Of a stretch of DNA of 64,000 nucleotides, positions 1 to 8,442 are shown piece after piece; the stretch's first letter is position 1; every line of letters starts with the position of its first letter. The notes under the pieces are model-generated. The model saw only the letters and a list, made by a program, of their open reading frames with translations, was not told where the DNA came from and did not search any database. Position numbers and translations under genes: made by a program. Source of the stretch: Phycisphaerae bacterium (GTDB lineage Bacteria > Planctomycetota > Phycisphaerae > JAJVII01); contig JAJVII010000008.1 in the NCBI GenBank assembly GCA_022072085.1, positions 1 to 64,000 of the forward strand, read 5' to 3'.

Positions 1-237
1 CCCAATCTTCGGGGGCAGTATCAGGCACGTGATCCACGATTCGTCACACAAGCCAAGGATCTGCCTTCGCACCGCGGCTATCAAAGGTGGCACCGCGAGT
101 TGGACGCTGAAGTTACAGATTGGTTGCGGAGAAACCCTCAAGCAACACCAGCTGACTTCGATGCATACCTGCGTCACCGGTATTCTCAGCCGGACCTGAT
201 CGACAGGTTTCCCAATGGGCTTGGAGGTGCAGAATGA
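1..237 (+). CDS. C-terminal end of a polymorphic toxin, SitA6-like (5' end outside window)
   Basis: An open frame enters from the left edge and ends at TGA 235-237, giving 78 residues. It contains LPSHRGYQRWHRELDAEV and then a Trp/Leu/Arg-rich helix ending in RFPNG. I recognise this pattern from the C-terminal toxin domain of SitA6-type (TIGR02269) proteins, which are probably HNH/Endo VII-like nucleases. The clustered His, Trp and Asp residues would fit a nuclease, but no complete motif can be seen because the N-terminal part is missing. The stop overlaps the start of the next gene in an ATGA, as usual for a toxin followed by its immunity gene. The neighbour has the double CxxC pattern of SitI6 proteins, which supports the call. 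The family assignment is from memory of sequence patterns and needs a profile search. Confidence 0.6.
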   Translation, partial: PNLRGQYQARDPRFVTQAKDLPSHRGYQRWHRELDAEVTDWLRRNPQATPADFDAYLRHRYSQPDLIDRFPNGLGGAE

Positions 238-881
238 GCTTCTATGTGCTGCGCAACCCGTCCACCCATGACGCCAGCAAGCACGCAGTGATGGACTACG
301 AGCCAGTTGGGAACTCCAACTTTGGTGATGCGACGCGCTGCCCTGAATGCGGGAAGCCTACAAACATGCTGCCGTGGCTTCCGCCTTACCGAGTTACGCT
401 GGAACTCTGGACAAATCGATACGGTGACATTGGCTTTGGCCCCTACGCGGAATTGCTTCTCACTGGGAATGTTGTGGAAAAGTTCCGTCAAGCGGGGCTG
501 CGGGGCCTCGAAGTACTCGGCAAGGCTGAGATTGTTCGTGTGAAGCGACGAGGCGGAACTCGCCCGGAGGGCGAACTGCCATCCTATTTCGTCGCTATAC
601 CCGCCCGTAGCTCAACCAAGATTGACCTTGAAGCTTCTGGTGCGGAGTTTGAGACGCCAGTGACCTGCGGCACATGTCGGGGAGGATTGCTGCTAAGACA
701 TGATCGGGTTGTTGTTGATCAGGCGACTTGGCGTGGCGAAGATATCTTCTATGCCAGGGGGATGCCAGGACTGATCATCACGTCGCAGCGATTCGCTACG
801 TGGCATCTGCAGAACCAGATCAACACTGGGGTTCTTGTTAGGAGCGAGGAATACAGCAAGGACTTCTACTCGGCCAAATGA
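234..881 (+). CDS. Immunity protein, SitI6-like double-CxxC family
   Basis: This 215-residue cytoplasmic protein has no signal peptide or membrane segment. CPECG (Cys36, Cys39) and CGTCRG (Cys145, Cys148) form two CxxC knuckles that probably bind one zinc, about 110 residues apart. This arrangement matches the 'double-CXXCG' family (TIGR02264), known in Myxococcus as SitI6, the protein that protects cells from the cognate SitA6 toxin. The start ATG overlaps the stop of the upstream toxin fragment (ATGA), so the two are translationally coupled. The inferred role is to bind and neutralise the toxin encoded just upstream. Base composition looks less GC-rich than in the housekeeping genes further right, which suggests transfer. 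Confidence 0.65.
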   Translation: MSFYVLRNPSTHDASKHAVMDYEPVGNSNFGDATRCPECGKPTNMLPWLPPYRVTLELWTNRYGDIGFGPYAELLLTGNVVEKFRQAGLRGLEVLGKAEIVRVKRRGGTRPEGELPSYFVAIPARSSTKIDLEASGAEFETPVTCGTCRGGLLLRHDRVVVDQATWRGEDIFYARGMPGLIITSQRFATWHLQNQINTGVLVRSEEYSKDFYSAK

Positions 882-1080
882 GCGGCGTAAGTGTGGCTGG
901 ACATCACCGATGCGGCCCGGCAACTGGCCAGCGTTCGTCGAGAGAGGCCTGCTCCCTGTTGTGGTCCAGCGATCTTTGTGCGGAAGGTGTTCGGGCTCTA
1001 ACTTGCCCGACATCAGCTCTTTGGGAACTGAATAGTCGCTTACCTCGCGGCTGTGGGCAGGTCTGCAGTGCATCGCGGGC

Positions 1081-1653
1081 TTGTTCCATGGCGTGCAGGC
1101 AGCTTTCTTCACGATGTCCGCGATCTCCGGCGCAAAGGGGCTCTACAAGGCGCCGGAGGGCGCGGTGGCCAAGGGAGCGCAGACAGCGACCAAGAAAGCT
1201 GTCGAAAAGGGCGTTAAAGATGCCGGCGAGAAGGCGCCGGCGAAGCTGGAGAAGCGGGTTGTCAAGGCGGGCGATGAGATACCGGTGCCCACGCCCAGCC
1301 GGGCCACGGCCCCAAAGGGGCCAATCAACAGGAACTCACGCTCGTTTCAGGGTGACTCACATGTGTATGTAATCAAGGCTCCGGATGGCTCGATCCACAA
1401 GGTTGGCAAGAGTTCCGCCGGTACTCGGGTGACTGACGGGGCCTCTATACGAGCAGAATCACAAGTGCGGAAACTGAACCGCATTGATATCAAGAATGGT
1501 GGTTATGGCGGTTACAGCAGTGAAATCCGCAAACGATTTGGCTCAAGTGGTGAAACGTTGGACTATGAGGCGAGGTGGCGTGACACGTATCGTCGTCTCT
1601 ATGGGGAGGACAAGCTTCCGGGCAACCGCGAGTTCTTGCGAGGTCGACGATGA
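1081..1653 (+). CDS. Orphan polymorphic-toxin C-terminal module, GIY-YIG-like
   Basis: The frame is open from 1036, and TTG 1081 is the earliest plausible start; there is no good Shine-Dalgarno and no secretion signal. Residues 1-35 look like a hydrophobic pre-toxin helix. Residues 30-85 are a Lys/Ala/Pro-rich linker. Residues 90-190 form a compact domain beginning SHVYVIKAPDGSIHKVGKSS, which resembles the VYxI...YVGkT opening of GIY-YIG nucleases; a downstream R..E..QVRKLNR segment would fit the rest of the fold. The stop overlaps the next start (ATGA), typical of toxin/immunity pairs. With no delivery domain and no clear start, this looks like an orphan cassette that could become a new C-terminus of the upstream toxin gene by recombination. 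The nuclease type is inferred. Confidence 0.55.
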   Translation: MFHGVQAAFFTMSAISGAKGLYKAPEGAVAKGAQTATKKAVEKGVKDAGEKAPAKLEKRVVKAGDEIPVPTPSRATAPKGPINRNSRSFQGDSHVYVIKAPDGSIHKVGKSSAGTRVTDGASIRAESQVRKLNRIDIKNGGYGGYSSEIRKRFGSSGETLDYEARWRDTYRRLYGEDKLPGNREFLRGRR

Positions 1654-2063
1654 GAGATGATATCAATGTAGTGCTGGGCGGTGTTGGCGTAGTTAAGGGT
1701 AGCGTTCGCAATGCCGGCCCTGCGATGGTCAAGATTACGAGAGAGATCAACCCTTACCTCGTTGAGGACGGTTTTCTGTTGAAAGCCCCGTTTTGCCTTC
1801 TCAATGGGGTTTTCAGATACGGAATGCGGTTTGATCCCCACGCCGGGGTCGGGCCCATCGATATCGCACACAGGGAATTGCCTTTTTCGATGGAGGTTGA
1901 ATTGGCTGTGATCGCTCGCGCGTCCAAGGAAGAGGTTGAGGCGGTGTTCCTGAAAGCTCTAGTGCCTGCACTCTTTGCCATCGCGCTCGAATTCGATCTG
2001 CCGGTTGCCGGATTGACTGCTTTCGCTGAGTCTAGAGGCTTCTCTATCAGCAAGGAGAACTGA
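1650..2063 (+). CDS. Probable immunity protein for the orphan toxin module
   Basis: A 137-residue acidic, soluble protein whose ATG overlaps the stop of the toxin module (ATGA). It has no recognisable catalytic motif, signal or membrane segment. The middle is rich in Phe, Tyr and Gly (LLNGVFRYGMRFDP) and is followed by a helix rich in Glu and Ala. Length, acidity and position all fit a cognate immunity protein. It may belong to one of the numbered Imm families, but I cannot assign one with confidence. The function is therefore inferred only from coupling to the toxin-like module upstream. Confidence 0.5.
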   Translation: MRDDINVVLGGVGVVKGSVRNAGPAMVKITREINPYLVEDGFLLKAPFCLLNGVFRYGMRFDPHAGVGPIDIAHRELPFSMEVELAVIARASKEEVEAVFLKALVPALFAIALEFDLPVAGLTAFAESRGFSISKEN

Positions 2064-2246
2064 CCGAGCTGTAGTGTGCCAACGAGTTATGGGCGGCGTT
2101 CCAGTGACAGTTGAAGGTGGCGGTTCCTTGCCATGATAATTCGTAAGCGGGGGAGAAGCGGGGTCACTGGTGCTCCTTAGAAGAACTCTAAGTAATTGAG
2201 CGGTTGGCACTAGTGCTTCTTTCTCGGGATCGCTTTACCATGCCGG

Positions 2247-2446
2247 ATGAGCACCACCAGCAAGTCGCCACGGGCCGTTGCGTTGGTGGCCTGGGCGGTG
2301 GCCAAGCAGGCCCTGCCGGCTTACTCGCACGGCTGCAGCCCCAGGTGCTTCACCCAGCCCAACTGTTCGTCTGCCTGGTTCTCAAGGCCTTCTTCAGGAC
2401 CGACTATCGCGGCATCGCCGCCATCCTGGCCGACAAGGGTGTTGAC
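2247..2446 (+). pseudogene. Transposase remnant with a one-base deletion
   Basis: From ATG 2247 one frame reads MSTTSKSPRAVALVAWAVAK... up to TQP at 2358-2360. The recognisable continuation QLFVCLVLKAFFRTDYRGIA then appears one frame over. Restoring a single C in the run near 2358-2361 would join them. The PQLFxCLVLKxFxxxDYRG motif is typical of the N-terminus of IS4/IS5-type transposases. After about 2446 the similarity stops, so the catalytic DDE region is gone. Clear terminal inverted repeats were not found. The remnant lies between the toxin island and the chromosomal genes and suggests past insertion-sequence activity there. The stretch 2064-2693 holds no other convincing gene. Confidence 0.6.
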
Positions 2447-2693
2447 CACGAGGGTTGTTTCTGGGTCTATACGTACGCGGTTTGGGATGATCTGGCACTG
2501 ATGATCACGGTGTCTGGGGATTAACGAGACCTTGAAGAAGCAGAGAACTGGGCATTTACGGCGATGAACAGCTTACGACGGGCCGCGAAGAACTGATAGC
2601 ACCTTTCATTCACGTTTTAATGCCGGGGACCGTGCCCTTTGCTGGGGCGATACCAAAGGGCGCAATCGGAGCGTTCTTGAAGGGGAGACTTCC

Positions 2694-4493
2694 ATGAAGG
2701 GCAAATGGCTGGTGGTAGCCGCCATGTCGGTCGTGACGACTGTGGGAATCCAGGGCCCGGTTTGCGGCGCTCCGCCCACGACCCGTCAGCAGAGGGAAGC
2801 AGAACTCCGCGCCCGCCGTGAGGCAGAGCTTCGCGCCCGGCAGGAAGCCCTCGCCAAGGAGAAGGAGCAGCAGGCGAAAAAGGATCGCCCGCAACGGACC
2901 ATCAAAGCTCCCGACGCTGACGACATACTGCGCGAACTCATGCAGATGTCCAAGGAGGGCCAGCGACTGGCCCCGGCGATCAGGGCGATGGATGCCGGCA
3001 AGCAGGTCCCACCGGATGTTGAGGAGGAGGTCAAGGCGTTCCGCGCGAAGCGTGAACTTCTGGCCGGCTATCTCCGGACCGGCGAAGAGTCCGACCCCCG
3101 AAAGTGGGTCAGCCCTCGCGTGCCGCAGTTCAATCCAAACCTCCCGATCGTGCCGGGTGGTGAGCGGGACCCATTCCTCAAAGGCCTTCTCGACTCGTTC
3201 ACCCGGCAGGTGGAGAAGGACCCGGATGCGGACCTGCTTAAGCGGGCTGCGCAGTGCCTGCTGGCCCGCGACGCTGAAGACGTGTCTCCACTCTATCACG
3301 TCACATTTGGCATTGTCCTGGTCCGCAAGCTCCGTTCCTCCACGGCGGTGCCGCTGCTGCTCTACTACATGGCCAAGAGCGAGCCAGGGGTTTCCGACCC
3401 ACGAGCGATCCTCTGCAAGGCCTCGGTCCAAGTCCTGACTGGCGAGCAGGCCAAAGTCGAGATCGAACCAGAAGACGACGCGGAAGGCCGCATGCGCAAG
3501 GAGGCCGAGAGGCTGGCCAAGGTGGTCCTGAACCCGGATGGGGTCCCGCGGCCCTTGAACGGCAACTCGACGCCGGCGCAATGGCGGGTGCGCGTCCAAA
3601 CGCTCTGCTGGCTGTGCAGCCACGATAGGAACCATTCCTGGGAGGTCAAGCCCCAGGGGGCCCTCGATTCCGCCTCGATGGACTTCACTGTCAGGGCCTG
3701 CATCGATGCGGGCGTCGTGGCCACGAACACGTGGCTCCAGGCCGACCTCAGCGACGAAATGGTTCCTTACTTCCTGGAACTCGCCGGTTATGCGGGCACG
3801 CCGGAGGCCCAGGTCAACACACGGCCCGCCGATGCCCGATTTCCCTATGACGCCATCGCACCACTATTTCGTCTGCATCACTTCAACCAATCGCCGCTGC
3901 TGGAGAAGGTAGTCAACGACACGAAACAGCCCGCCGCCGTCCAGTTGCTTGCGCTTCTGGCGGTGAACGCCGTGGACTGTCAATTGCCACTGAATCGACT
4001 GGTAGCCATCGCACAAGATAAGGATCAGCCGTCGGAACTGCGCATGATCGCCGTCTCGGCGATGCGGTATTGCCCGGATGAAAAGGCAACGATTGGCAGA
4101 TTACGGAGCCTGCTGCTGTGCGGCGACGGGCCGGTAGTTGGCATGGCCGCCATGACCCTGGGGACGTTGAAAGCCGAAGGCACGGAAATCGATCTGGGGC
4201 GTCTGCTCCACCAGCCCGACGTATCGAACGAGGTAATAACGAGCGTGTTAGGCGGCTTGAGTCGAATGAGGACTGACTCGGCCACGACCGTCCTGCAAGG
4301 CTTTCTGCGGACAACAATGAACGACCCGGCCAAAGCCGCGTTTCTCCGGCCGACGCTCTACACCTATATGAATGTGATAGGCTACATGCCGGGCCGGGCG
4401 CTTGCGACCGAGCAGGAACTTCGCGATGAGGCCGTCAAGGCGATGAACTGGTCCGCCGGCCACGCACGCCGCCCTTCAGCCCCCAGACCATGA
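2694..4493 (+). CDS. Secreted HEAT-repeat-like protein of unknown function
   Basis: A 599-residue protein with an N-terminal signal peptide (MKGKWLVVAAMSVVTTVGIQ, probable cleavage after VCGA near residue 26). Residues 27-75 are a charged Arg/Glu/Ala stretch likely to form a coiled coil. The rest is helical, with repeated hydrophobic pairs such as PAAVQLLALLAVNAVD and SELRMIAVSAMRY, which look like HEAT- or armadillo-type repeats and suggest a protein-binding scaffold. A good Shine-Dalgarno (GGGGAG) precedes the ATG. There is no enzyme motif. It is likely exported to the periplasm, and its partner is unknown. It stands alone on the plus strand, with the neighbouring DCC-family gene facing it. 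Confidence 0.6.
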   Translation: MKGKWLVVAAMSVVTTVGIQGPVCGAPPTTRQQREAELRARREAELRARQEALAKEKEQQAKKDRPQRTIKAPDADDILRELMQMSKEGQRLAPAIRAMDAGKQVPPDVEEEVKAFRAKRELLAGYLRTGEESDPRKWVSPRVPQFNPNLPIVPGGERDPFLKGLLDSFTRQVEKDPDADLLKRAAQCLLARDAEDVSPLYHVTFGIVLVRKLRSSTAVPLLLYYMAKSEPGVSDPRAILCKASVQVLTGEQAKVEIEPEDDAEGRMRKEAERLAKVVLNPDGVPRPLNGNSTPAQWRVRVQTLCWLCSHDRNHSWEVKPQGALDSASMDFTVRACIDAGVVATNTWLQADLSDEMVPYFLELAGYAGTPEAQVNTRPADARFPYDAIAPLFRLHHFNQSPLLEKVVNDTKQPAAVQLLALLAVNAVDCQLPLNRLVAIAQDKDQPSELRMIAVSAMRYCPDEKATIGRLRSLLLCGDGPVVGMAAMTLGTLKAEGTEIDLGRLLHQPDVSNEVITSVLGGLSRMRTDSATTVLQGFLRTTMNDPAKAAFLRPTLYTYMNVIGYMPGRALATEQELRDEAVKAMNWSAGHARRPSAPRP

Positions 4494-4517
4494 GATCGGA
4501 AAGGAGAGCGACGGCGG

Positions 4518-4928
4518 TCAGAGTTTGCAGGTTCCCTCTTCGCAGCCACGGGCCAGGCGGTGGCGGTTCTTCGCGACAAGGGCGTAGCCCCAGCGGAACA
4601 GGGCGTGAAGGAGCGGGACGCGATAGAGCCAGGCCAACCGCCGCCAGCCACGCAGGCGGCGGGCGATGTGGAACACCGCGTCGGCAGCGACGTAGACCCG
4701 GCCGTCCGGCTCGATCAGCCGCATGCCGGAATTGAAGTCCCCCTCGACGATCTGCCGAAACCGCTCTTCCAGCCTCTCCTGGCAGCGCGGGACGTACTCG
4801 AAGATTCCCCCCGGATCGCGCCGGCGCATGCGATCGACCTGCCCGCGGCAGAATGCGCAGTCGCCATCGTAGACCACGACGGGTCGGCCGGCGTCAGCGC
4901 GGTGCGGGATGGTCGTCGCCTGGGTCAT
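4518..4928 (-). CDS. DCC-family thiol-disulfide oxidoreductase-like protein (DUF393)
   Basis: A 136-residue protein. The N-terminal VVVYDGDCAFC, with Cys24 and Cys27 in a CxxC after the DGDC turn, is the hallmark of the DUF393/DCC family, whose members are predicted thioredoxin-like redox proteins. The C-terminal half (AVFHIARRLRGWRRLAWLYRVPLLHALF) is an amphipathic to hydrophobic stretch common in this family and possibly membrane-associated. A second Cys pair (CEEGTC) sits at the C-terminus. Length is normal. No pathway is evident from its neighbours, which face different ways. The family call is firm and the substrate unknown. Confidence 0.8.
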   Translation of the reverse strand: MTQATTIPHRADAGRPVVVYDGDCAFCRGQVDRMRRRDPGGIFEYVPRCQERLEERFRQIVEGDFNSGMRLIEPDGRVYVAADAVFHIARRLRGWRRLAWLYRVPLLHALFRWGYALVAKNRHRLARGCEEGTCKL

Positions 4929-4976
4929 TCAGAGGCGTCCTCCGGTTGCCCCTAGTATAGGCATTCGCGCAGGAAA

Positions 4977-5005
4977 GAGGCCGGCCCCTCGGGAGGACCG
5001 GCCTC
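4977..5005 (-). terminator. Terminator of the hexuronate operon
   Basis: Arms GAGGCCGG (4977-4984) and CCGGCCTC (4998-5005) have further CCTC/GAGG pairing inside. On the minus strand the hairpin is followed by TTTCC. It lies 25 bases past the HAD gene stop. Confidence 0.6.
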
Positions 5006-5029
5006 GACGTCTCGGGGAACGTCCGAGTC

Positions 5030-5926
5030 TCAGCCGCGTTTCTTCCACGGCGGGGTGTCGGGCAGCAGGGCGTCGAACTCGGCGATGAGTTTCGCTTCGT
5101 AATCGCCGGCGTAGGTCCCCTTGATGAATCGACCGAAGGCCTCGTCGTGGAACCGCTGCCAGCTCGCCTCCTCGTGGCCGGGGTTGATCGGGAAGAAGAG
5201 CGCCCCGTTGGCGCGGGCGGCCTTCATGTCGCCGGGGGCGTCGCCGACCATCAGGATGTGGTCGGGGGCGTAGTTGGGCTTGGCCGCGAAGCCGAGGTGC
5301 TCGGCCTTGGTGCCCATCTCCTGGCCGGCGATCACGCGGACATACTTGGCGATGTCGTGCTCCTGCCACTCGCGGACCAGGGCCTCGCCGGGGGTCGCGG
5401 AGACGACGACGACGTCGGCCTTGCCGGCCAGCTTGCCGCTGAGGCTCTCGCGGACGAAGGGATACGGCGGGACGCCCTCGACGATCTCGCCGACGGAGCG
5501 GTTGACGCCCTCGCTCCAGGCCAGGGCCTGGGTGAGCACCGCGTCGGCGGTCCTGGCGACGGCGGCCTTGAGCGCGGGGTTGCCCTGCTTGGTCTCGGTC
5601 TTGATCCATTGGCGGAGGCTGTCGACCTGGGGCATCTTGACGCCACGGGCGAGAACCTCGGGCCGATCCGCGAGCAGGTCGAAGACCATCACCAGGGCGG
5701 GGAACCGGTTGATGCCTCGCCACTTGGAATAGAGGTTGACGAACTCCGCCGCTTCGCGGGCGTACTTGCTGACGGCCTGGAGCTTCCAGTAGCGGATGAT
5801 GTTGGGGATGAAGCACTCCTTGTGCTTGATCTCCATCGTGTCGAACGCGCAGCCGTCGGAATCGATGCCGACGAAGAAATCGTGCCGGGGCTTGAAATCC
5901 TTCAGTGGTGCAGCCGGGTCGCTCAT
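5030..5926 (-). CDS. HAD-superfamily hydrolase of the hexuronate operon
   Basis: A 298-residue protein. Motif I is GIDSDGCAFDT with Asp22 and Asp24, motif II is VVSATPGE, and motif IV is MVGDAPGDMKAA, so the full HAD phosphatase set is present. A large helical cap lies between motifs I and II. It is the last gene of a minus-strand operon after uxaE and the mannonate oxidoreductase, 48 bases downstream of the latter. That context suggests a phosphatase acting on a sugar-acid phosphate intermediate or dead-end product. The substrate is not shown by the sequence; phosphoglycolate-type housekeeping is an alternative. A strong terminator follows. Confidence 0.75.
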   Translation of the reverse strand: MSDPAAPLKDFKPRHDFFVGIDSDGCAFDTMEIKHKECFIPNIIRYWKLQAVSKYAREAAEFVNLYSKWRGINRFPALVMVFDLLADRPEVLARGVKMPQVDSLRQWIKTETKQGNPALKAAVARTADAVLTQALAWSEGVNRSVGEIVEGVPPYPFVRESLSGKLAGKADVVVVSATPGEALVREWQEHDIAKYVRVIAGQEMGTKAEHLGFAAKPNYAPDHILMVGDAPGDMKAARANGALFFPINPGHEEASWQRFHDEAFGRFIKGTYAGDYEAKLIAEFDALLPDTPPWKKRG

Positions 5927-5974
5927 GTCCTGAGAATCCTCGTGATGACTTTGGAACGGTGACAGGGGCTTGTG

Positions 5975-6808
5975 TCAGACCCCGTGGAACGCGTTGAAGC
6001 CGCCGTCGATGGGCAGCACGATGCCGGTGACGAACGCCGCCGACGGGCTCATCAGCCAGGTCGTCGCGCCGATCAGGTCGGCCGGAGCGCCGAACTTGCC
6101 GGCCGGAGTGTGGGCGATGATCGTCTTGCCGCGGGGCGTCAGTTCGCCGGTCTTCTGGTCGGTCAGCAGGAAGCGGTTCTGCTCGGTGAGGAAGAAGCCC
6201 GGGGCAATCGCGTTGACGCGGATGGCCGGGTTGTATTCCTGGGCCATGTGCACCGCGAGCCACTGGGTGAAGTTGCTCACCGCCGCCTTGGCTGCCGAGT
6301 AGGCCGGCACGCGGGTCAGCGGCGCGAACGCGCTCATCGAGGAGACGTTGATGATCTGGCCGCGACCGGCCTTGGCCATGCCACGCCCGAAGACCTGCGA
6401 CGGGCCGATCGTGCCCAGGCAGTTGAGTTCGAAGACCCAGCGGACGCTCTCCTGCGGGATGTCGAAGAAGCTCTGGTCCGCGGAGGTGGTCGCGTCCTTC
6501 TTGTTGCCGCCGGCGCCGTTGATGAGCACGTCCGGCGGGCCGAACTCCGCGGCCACCTTCCCGGCGGCGGCCTCGACGCTGTCGCGCTTGAGCACGTTGC
6601 ACTCGACGGCGACGGCCTGGCCGCCGTCGTCGCGGATGGCCCTGGCGATCTCCTCAGCCGCCTTGACCATCAGGTCGAGCACAGCCACCTTCGCGCCCAG
6701 GGCGCCCAGGGCCTTGCCCAGTTCGCCGCAGAGCACGCCCCCGCCGCCGGTGAGGGCGACAGTCATGTCCTTGATGCCGAACAACGATTCGAGAGTGACC
6801 CGGCTCAT
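5975..6808 (-). CDS. uxuB: SDR-family D-mannonate oxidoreductase (fructuronate reductase)
   Basis: A 277-residue short-chain dehydrogenase. The cofactor loop is TGGGGVLCGE (residues 20-29), NGAGG lies near 98, and the catalytic Ser157, Tyr170 and Lys174 are spaced normally (NVSSMSAF...YSAAK). It ends in the usual IDGGFNAF. The type matches the NAD(P)-dependent SDR mannonate oxidoreductases (Bacillus YjmF-like) that interconvert D-fructuronate and D-mannonate. It starts directly after the stop of uxaE (TAG-ATG), with a Shine-Dalgarno (GGAAAG) inside the upstream gene, so the two are co-translated. In the pathway it would receive fructuronate made by the epimerase. Other SDR substrates are possible, but the operon makes this the best call. 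Confidence 0.75.
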   Translation of the reverse strand: MSRVTLESLFGIKDMTVALTGGGGVLCGELGKALGALGAKVAVLDLMVKAAEEIARAIRDDGGQAVAVECNVLKRDSVEAAAGKVAAEFGPPDVLINGAGGNKKDATTSADQSFFDIPQESVRWVFELNCLGTIGPSQVFGRGMAKAGRGQIINVSSMSAFAPLTRVPAYSAAKAAVSNFTQWLAVHMAQEYNPAIRVNAIAPGFFLTEQNRFLLTDQKTGELTPRGKTIIAHTPAGKFGAPADLIGATTWLMSPSAAFVTGIVLPIDGGFNAFHGV

Positions 6809-8326
6809 CTACTTTCCTTTCGCAAACGGATCGATGTGCCGCTTGAGATGCGACGACACCGTCTGGTAGTGCGTTTCCTCGTTCTCGCGCAGCGTTTTCA
6901 TGAAGCGGTCGCGGAACTTCCAGGCCCCGCCCTCTTTGGCCGTCAGCACCGACCCGAAGGTCACGTGAAGCACCTGGCGGCCGTCGAACTGGTCGAGGCC
7001 CGACTCCAGCTCGCCGTCGGCCAACTCGTCCGGGCGCTTCACCTTGGCCAGATCGGCCGACACGTGGTAAGTCCGCTTGTCCGCGTCGTAGCGGGAGATC
7101 GCGAAGGCGAGAATCTCGCGGTAGAGCCCGGGGTTGACGCGGGCGATCGCCCGCAGGGCCTCCAGGTAGCTCGTGCCCGCGGTCTTGAGGTGGACCAGCC
7201 CGCCGGTCAGCTCGGCGGCGATGGGGTAGACGCTGAACTTGTCGCTGCCGCTGTGCAGCGAAATCTTGTAGCCGCCCAGCTCGCGGGCGATGGCCGCGTG
7301 CAGCGCGAACTGGCGGCGGAACAGCCCCAGGTCGCCCTGGTAGTCCACGCCCTTCTCGAACTTGCCCACGAAACGCGGGGCCAGGCTGGTCGGGACCACG
7401 CCCAGGCGGCGCAGCTCGTTGGCAATGAAGTAATGCTCAGCCGGCGAGGTCGGGCTCTCCGTCTCGTCGACGCTCATCTCCAGGTCGAAGTTGCCTTGTC
7501 CAACCACCTTGACCAGGTGGCGATACATCCCGAGCGTGTGGGCGATGGCCCGGCCGTACTTCACGGCGGCTTTGCGGGCCTCGGCTTCGTTGATCGACAG
7601 GCGCAGGCCGCCCGGCAGCTTGACCTTCAGGTCGTAGTAGGTCTCGCGGCAGTCGGCTGCCGAGATCTCCAACTCGTCCCAGGGCAGCGCGTCGTAGCGG
7701 GCGCGGCAGTCGGGCCCGTCGTAGTCGTCGGCGCCGTTGTCGACGTGGTCGCCGGGGTCGATGGTGAACATGCGAAAGCCCGCCGCGGCGGTCGCGTCGA
7801 TGTCGTCGGTGCTCTTGAGGTGGTCGGCGTCGGCGCCCCAGGGCTTCCGCCAGCCGGCCTGGAGGACACCCCAGATCGCGTCGTCCATCACTTGTTGCGG
7901 CGTTCGGCCGGTGCGGGTCATCTCGCGGATCGACTGCTGCGCCGGCACTGGCACGACGCCGCTGTCGCCGACGGCCGCCAGGTGCGCAGGCGTCGCCAGA
8001 CCCAGCCGGTCGCCCAGGCCGGCACTGGTAGCCGCCCCCACGACGCCCGGCCGGGCGAAGTTGAACGCCTTGCGCAGGGCCGCGGCGTTGGCGGCGTTCA
8101 GCAGGCAGCGGCGGACCGCCAGCTTACTCCCGGCGATCGTCACGTCGGCCGACTTGCCATCGAACGCCTCGGCGCCCTTGCCCCAGGCGAGCAGTTCCTT
8201 GTCCACACCCTTGCGGGCCATCACAACCGCGAGCCCGCCGGCGTCGGCCGCAGATGCGGGATAGGCCTCCAGTCCGAGTTTCTCGCACACCTGTTGCGCC
8301 GATTTCGTCTTGCTGCCTGTCGCCAT
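6809..8326 (-). CDS. uxaE: Tagaturonate epimerase
   Basis: A 505-residue protein of the UxaE (tagaturonate/fructuronate epimerase) family, recognised by length and segments such as GWRKPWGADADHLKS, FTIDPGDHVDN and KISLHSGSDKFSVYP. The conserved Asp and His residues in these segments are the likely metal ligands. It converts D-tagaturonate to D-fructuronate, the shortcut first described in Thermotoga, so that galacturonate and glucuronate enter one route. It is the first gene of a three-gene minus-strand operon with the mannonate oxidoreductase and a HAD hydrolase. Downstream steps (mannonate dehydratase, KDG kinase) are not in this window. Confidence 0.8.
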   Translation of the reverse strand: MATGSKTKSAQQVCEKLGLEAYPASAADAGGLAVVMARKGVDKELLAWGKGAEAFDGKSADVTIAGSKLAVRRCLLNAANAAALRKAFNFARPGVVGAATSAGLGDRLGLATPAHLAAVGDSGVVPVPAQQSIREMTRTGRTPQQVMDDAIWGVLQAGWRKPWGADADHLKSTDDIDATAAAGFRMFTIDPGDHVDNGADDYDGPDCRARYDALPWDELEISAADCRETYYDLKVKLPGGLRLSINEAEARKAAVKYGRAIAHTLGMYRHLVKVVGQGNFDLEMSVDETESPTSPAEHYFIANELRRLGVVPTSLAPRFVGKFEKGVDYQGDLGLFRRQFALHAAIARELGGYKISLHSGSDKFSVYPIAAELTGGLVHLKTAGTSYLEALRAIARVNPGLYREILAFAISRYDADKRTYHVSADLAKVKRPDELADGELESGLDQFDGRQVLHVTFGSVLTAKEGGAWKFRDRFMKTLRENEETHYQTVSSHLKRHIDPFAKGK

Positions 8327-8442
8327 GATCGTCCTTGTTCAGGAACCCTGCGAATCCGGCCCGGCGGGTTGGTCCCGGCCGGGACGACGGAAAAGGCCAT
8401 GTTACGAATCCGCTGGGCGTTGTCAACGGCGGCGGTTCGCGC

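Noticed and set aside
878-1372. 164-codon plus-strand frame across the start of the orphan toxin module
   Set aside because: It is Arg/Ser/Ala-rich, has no motif and overlaps the better-supported toxin frame. A second frame here (891-998) is short and lacks a start.
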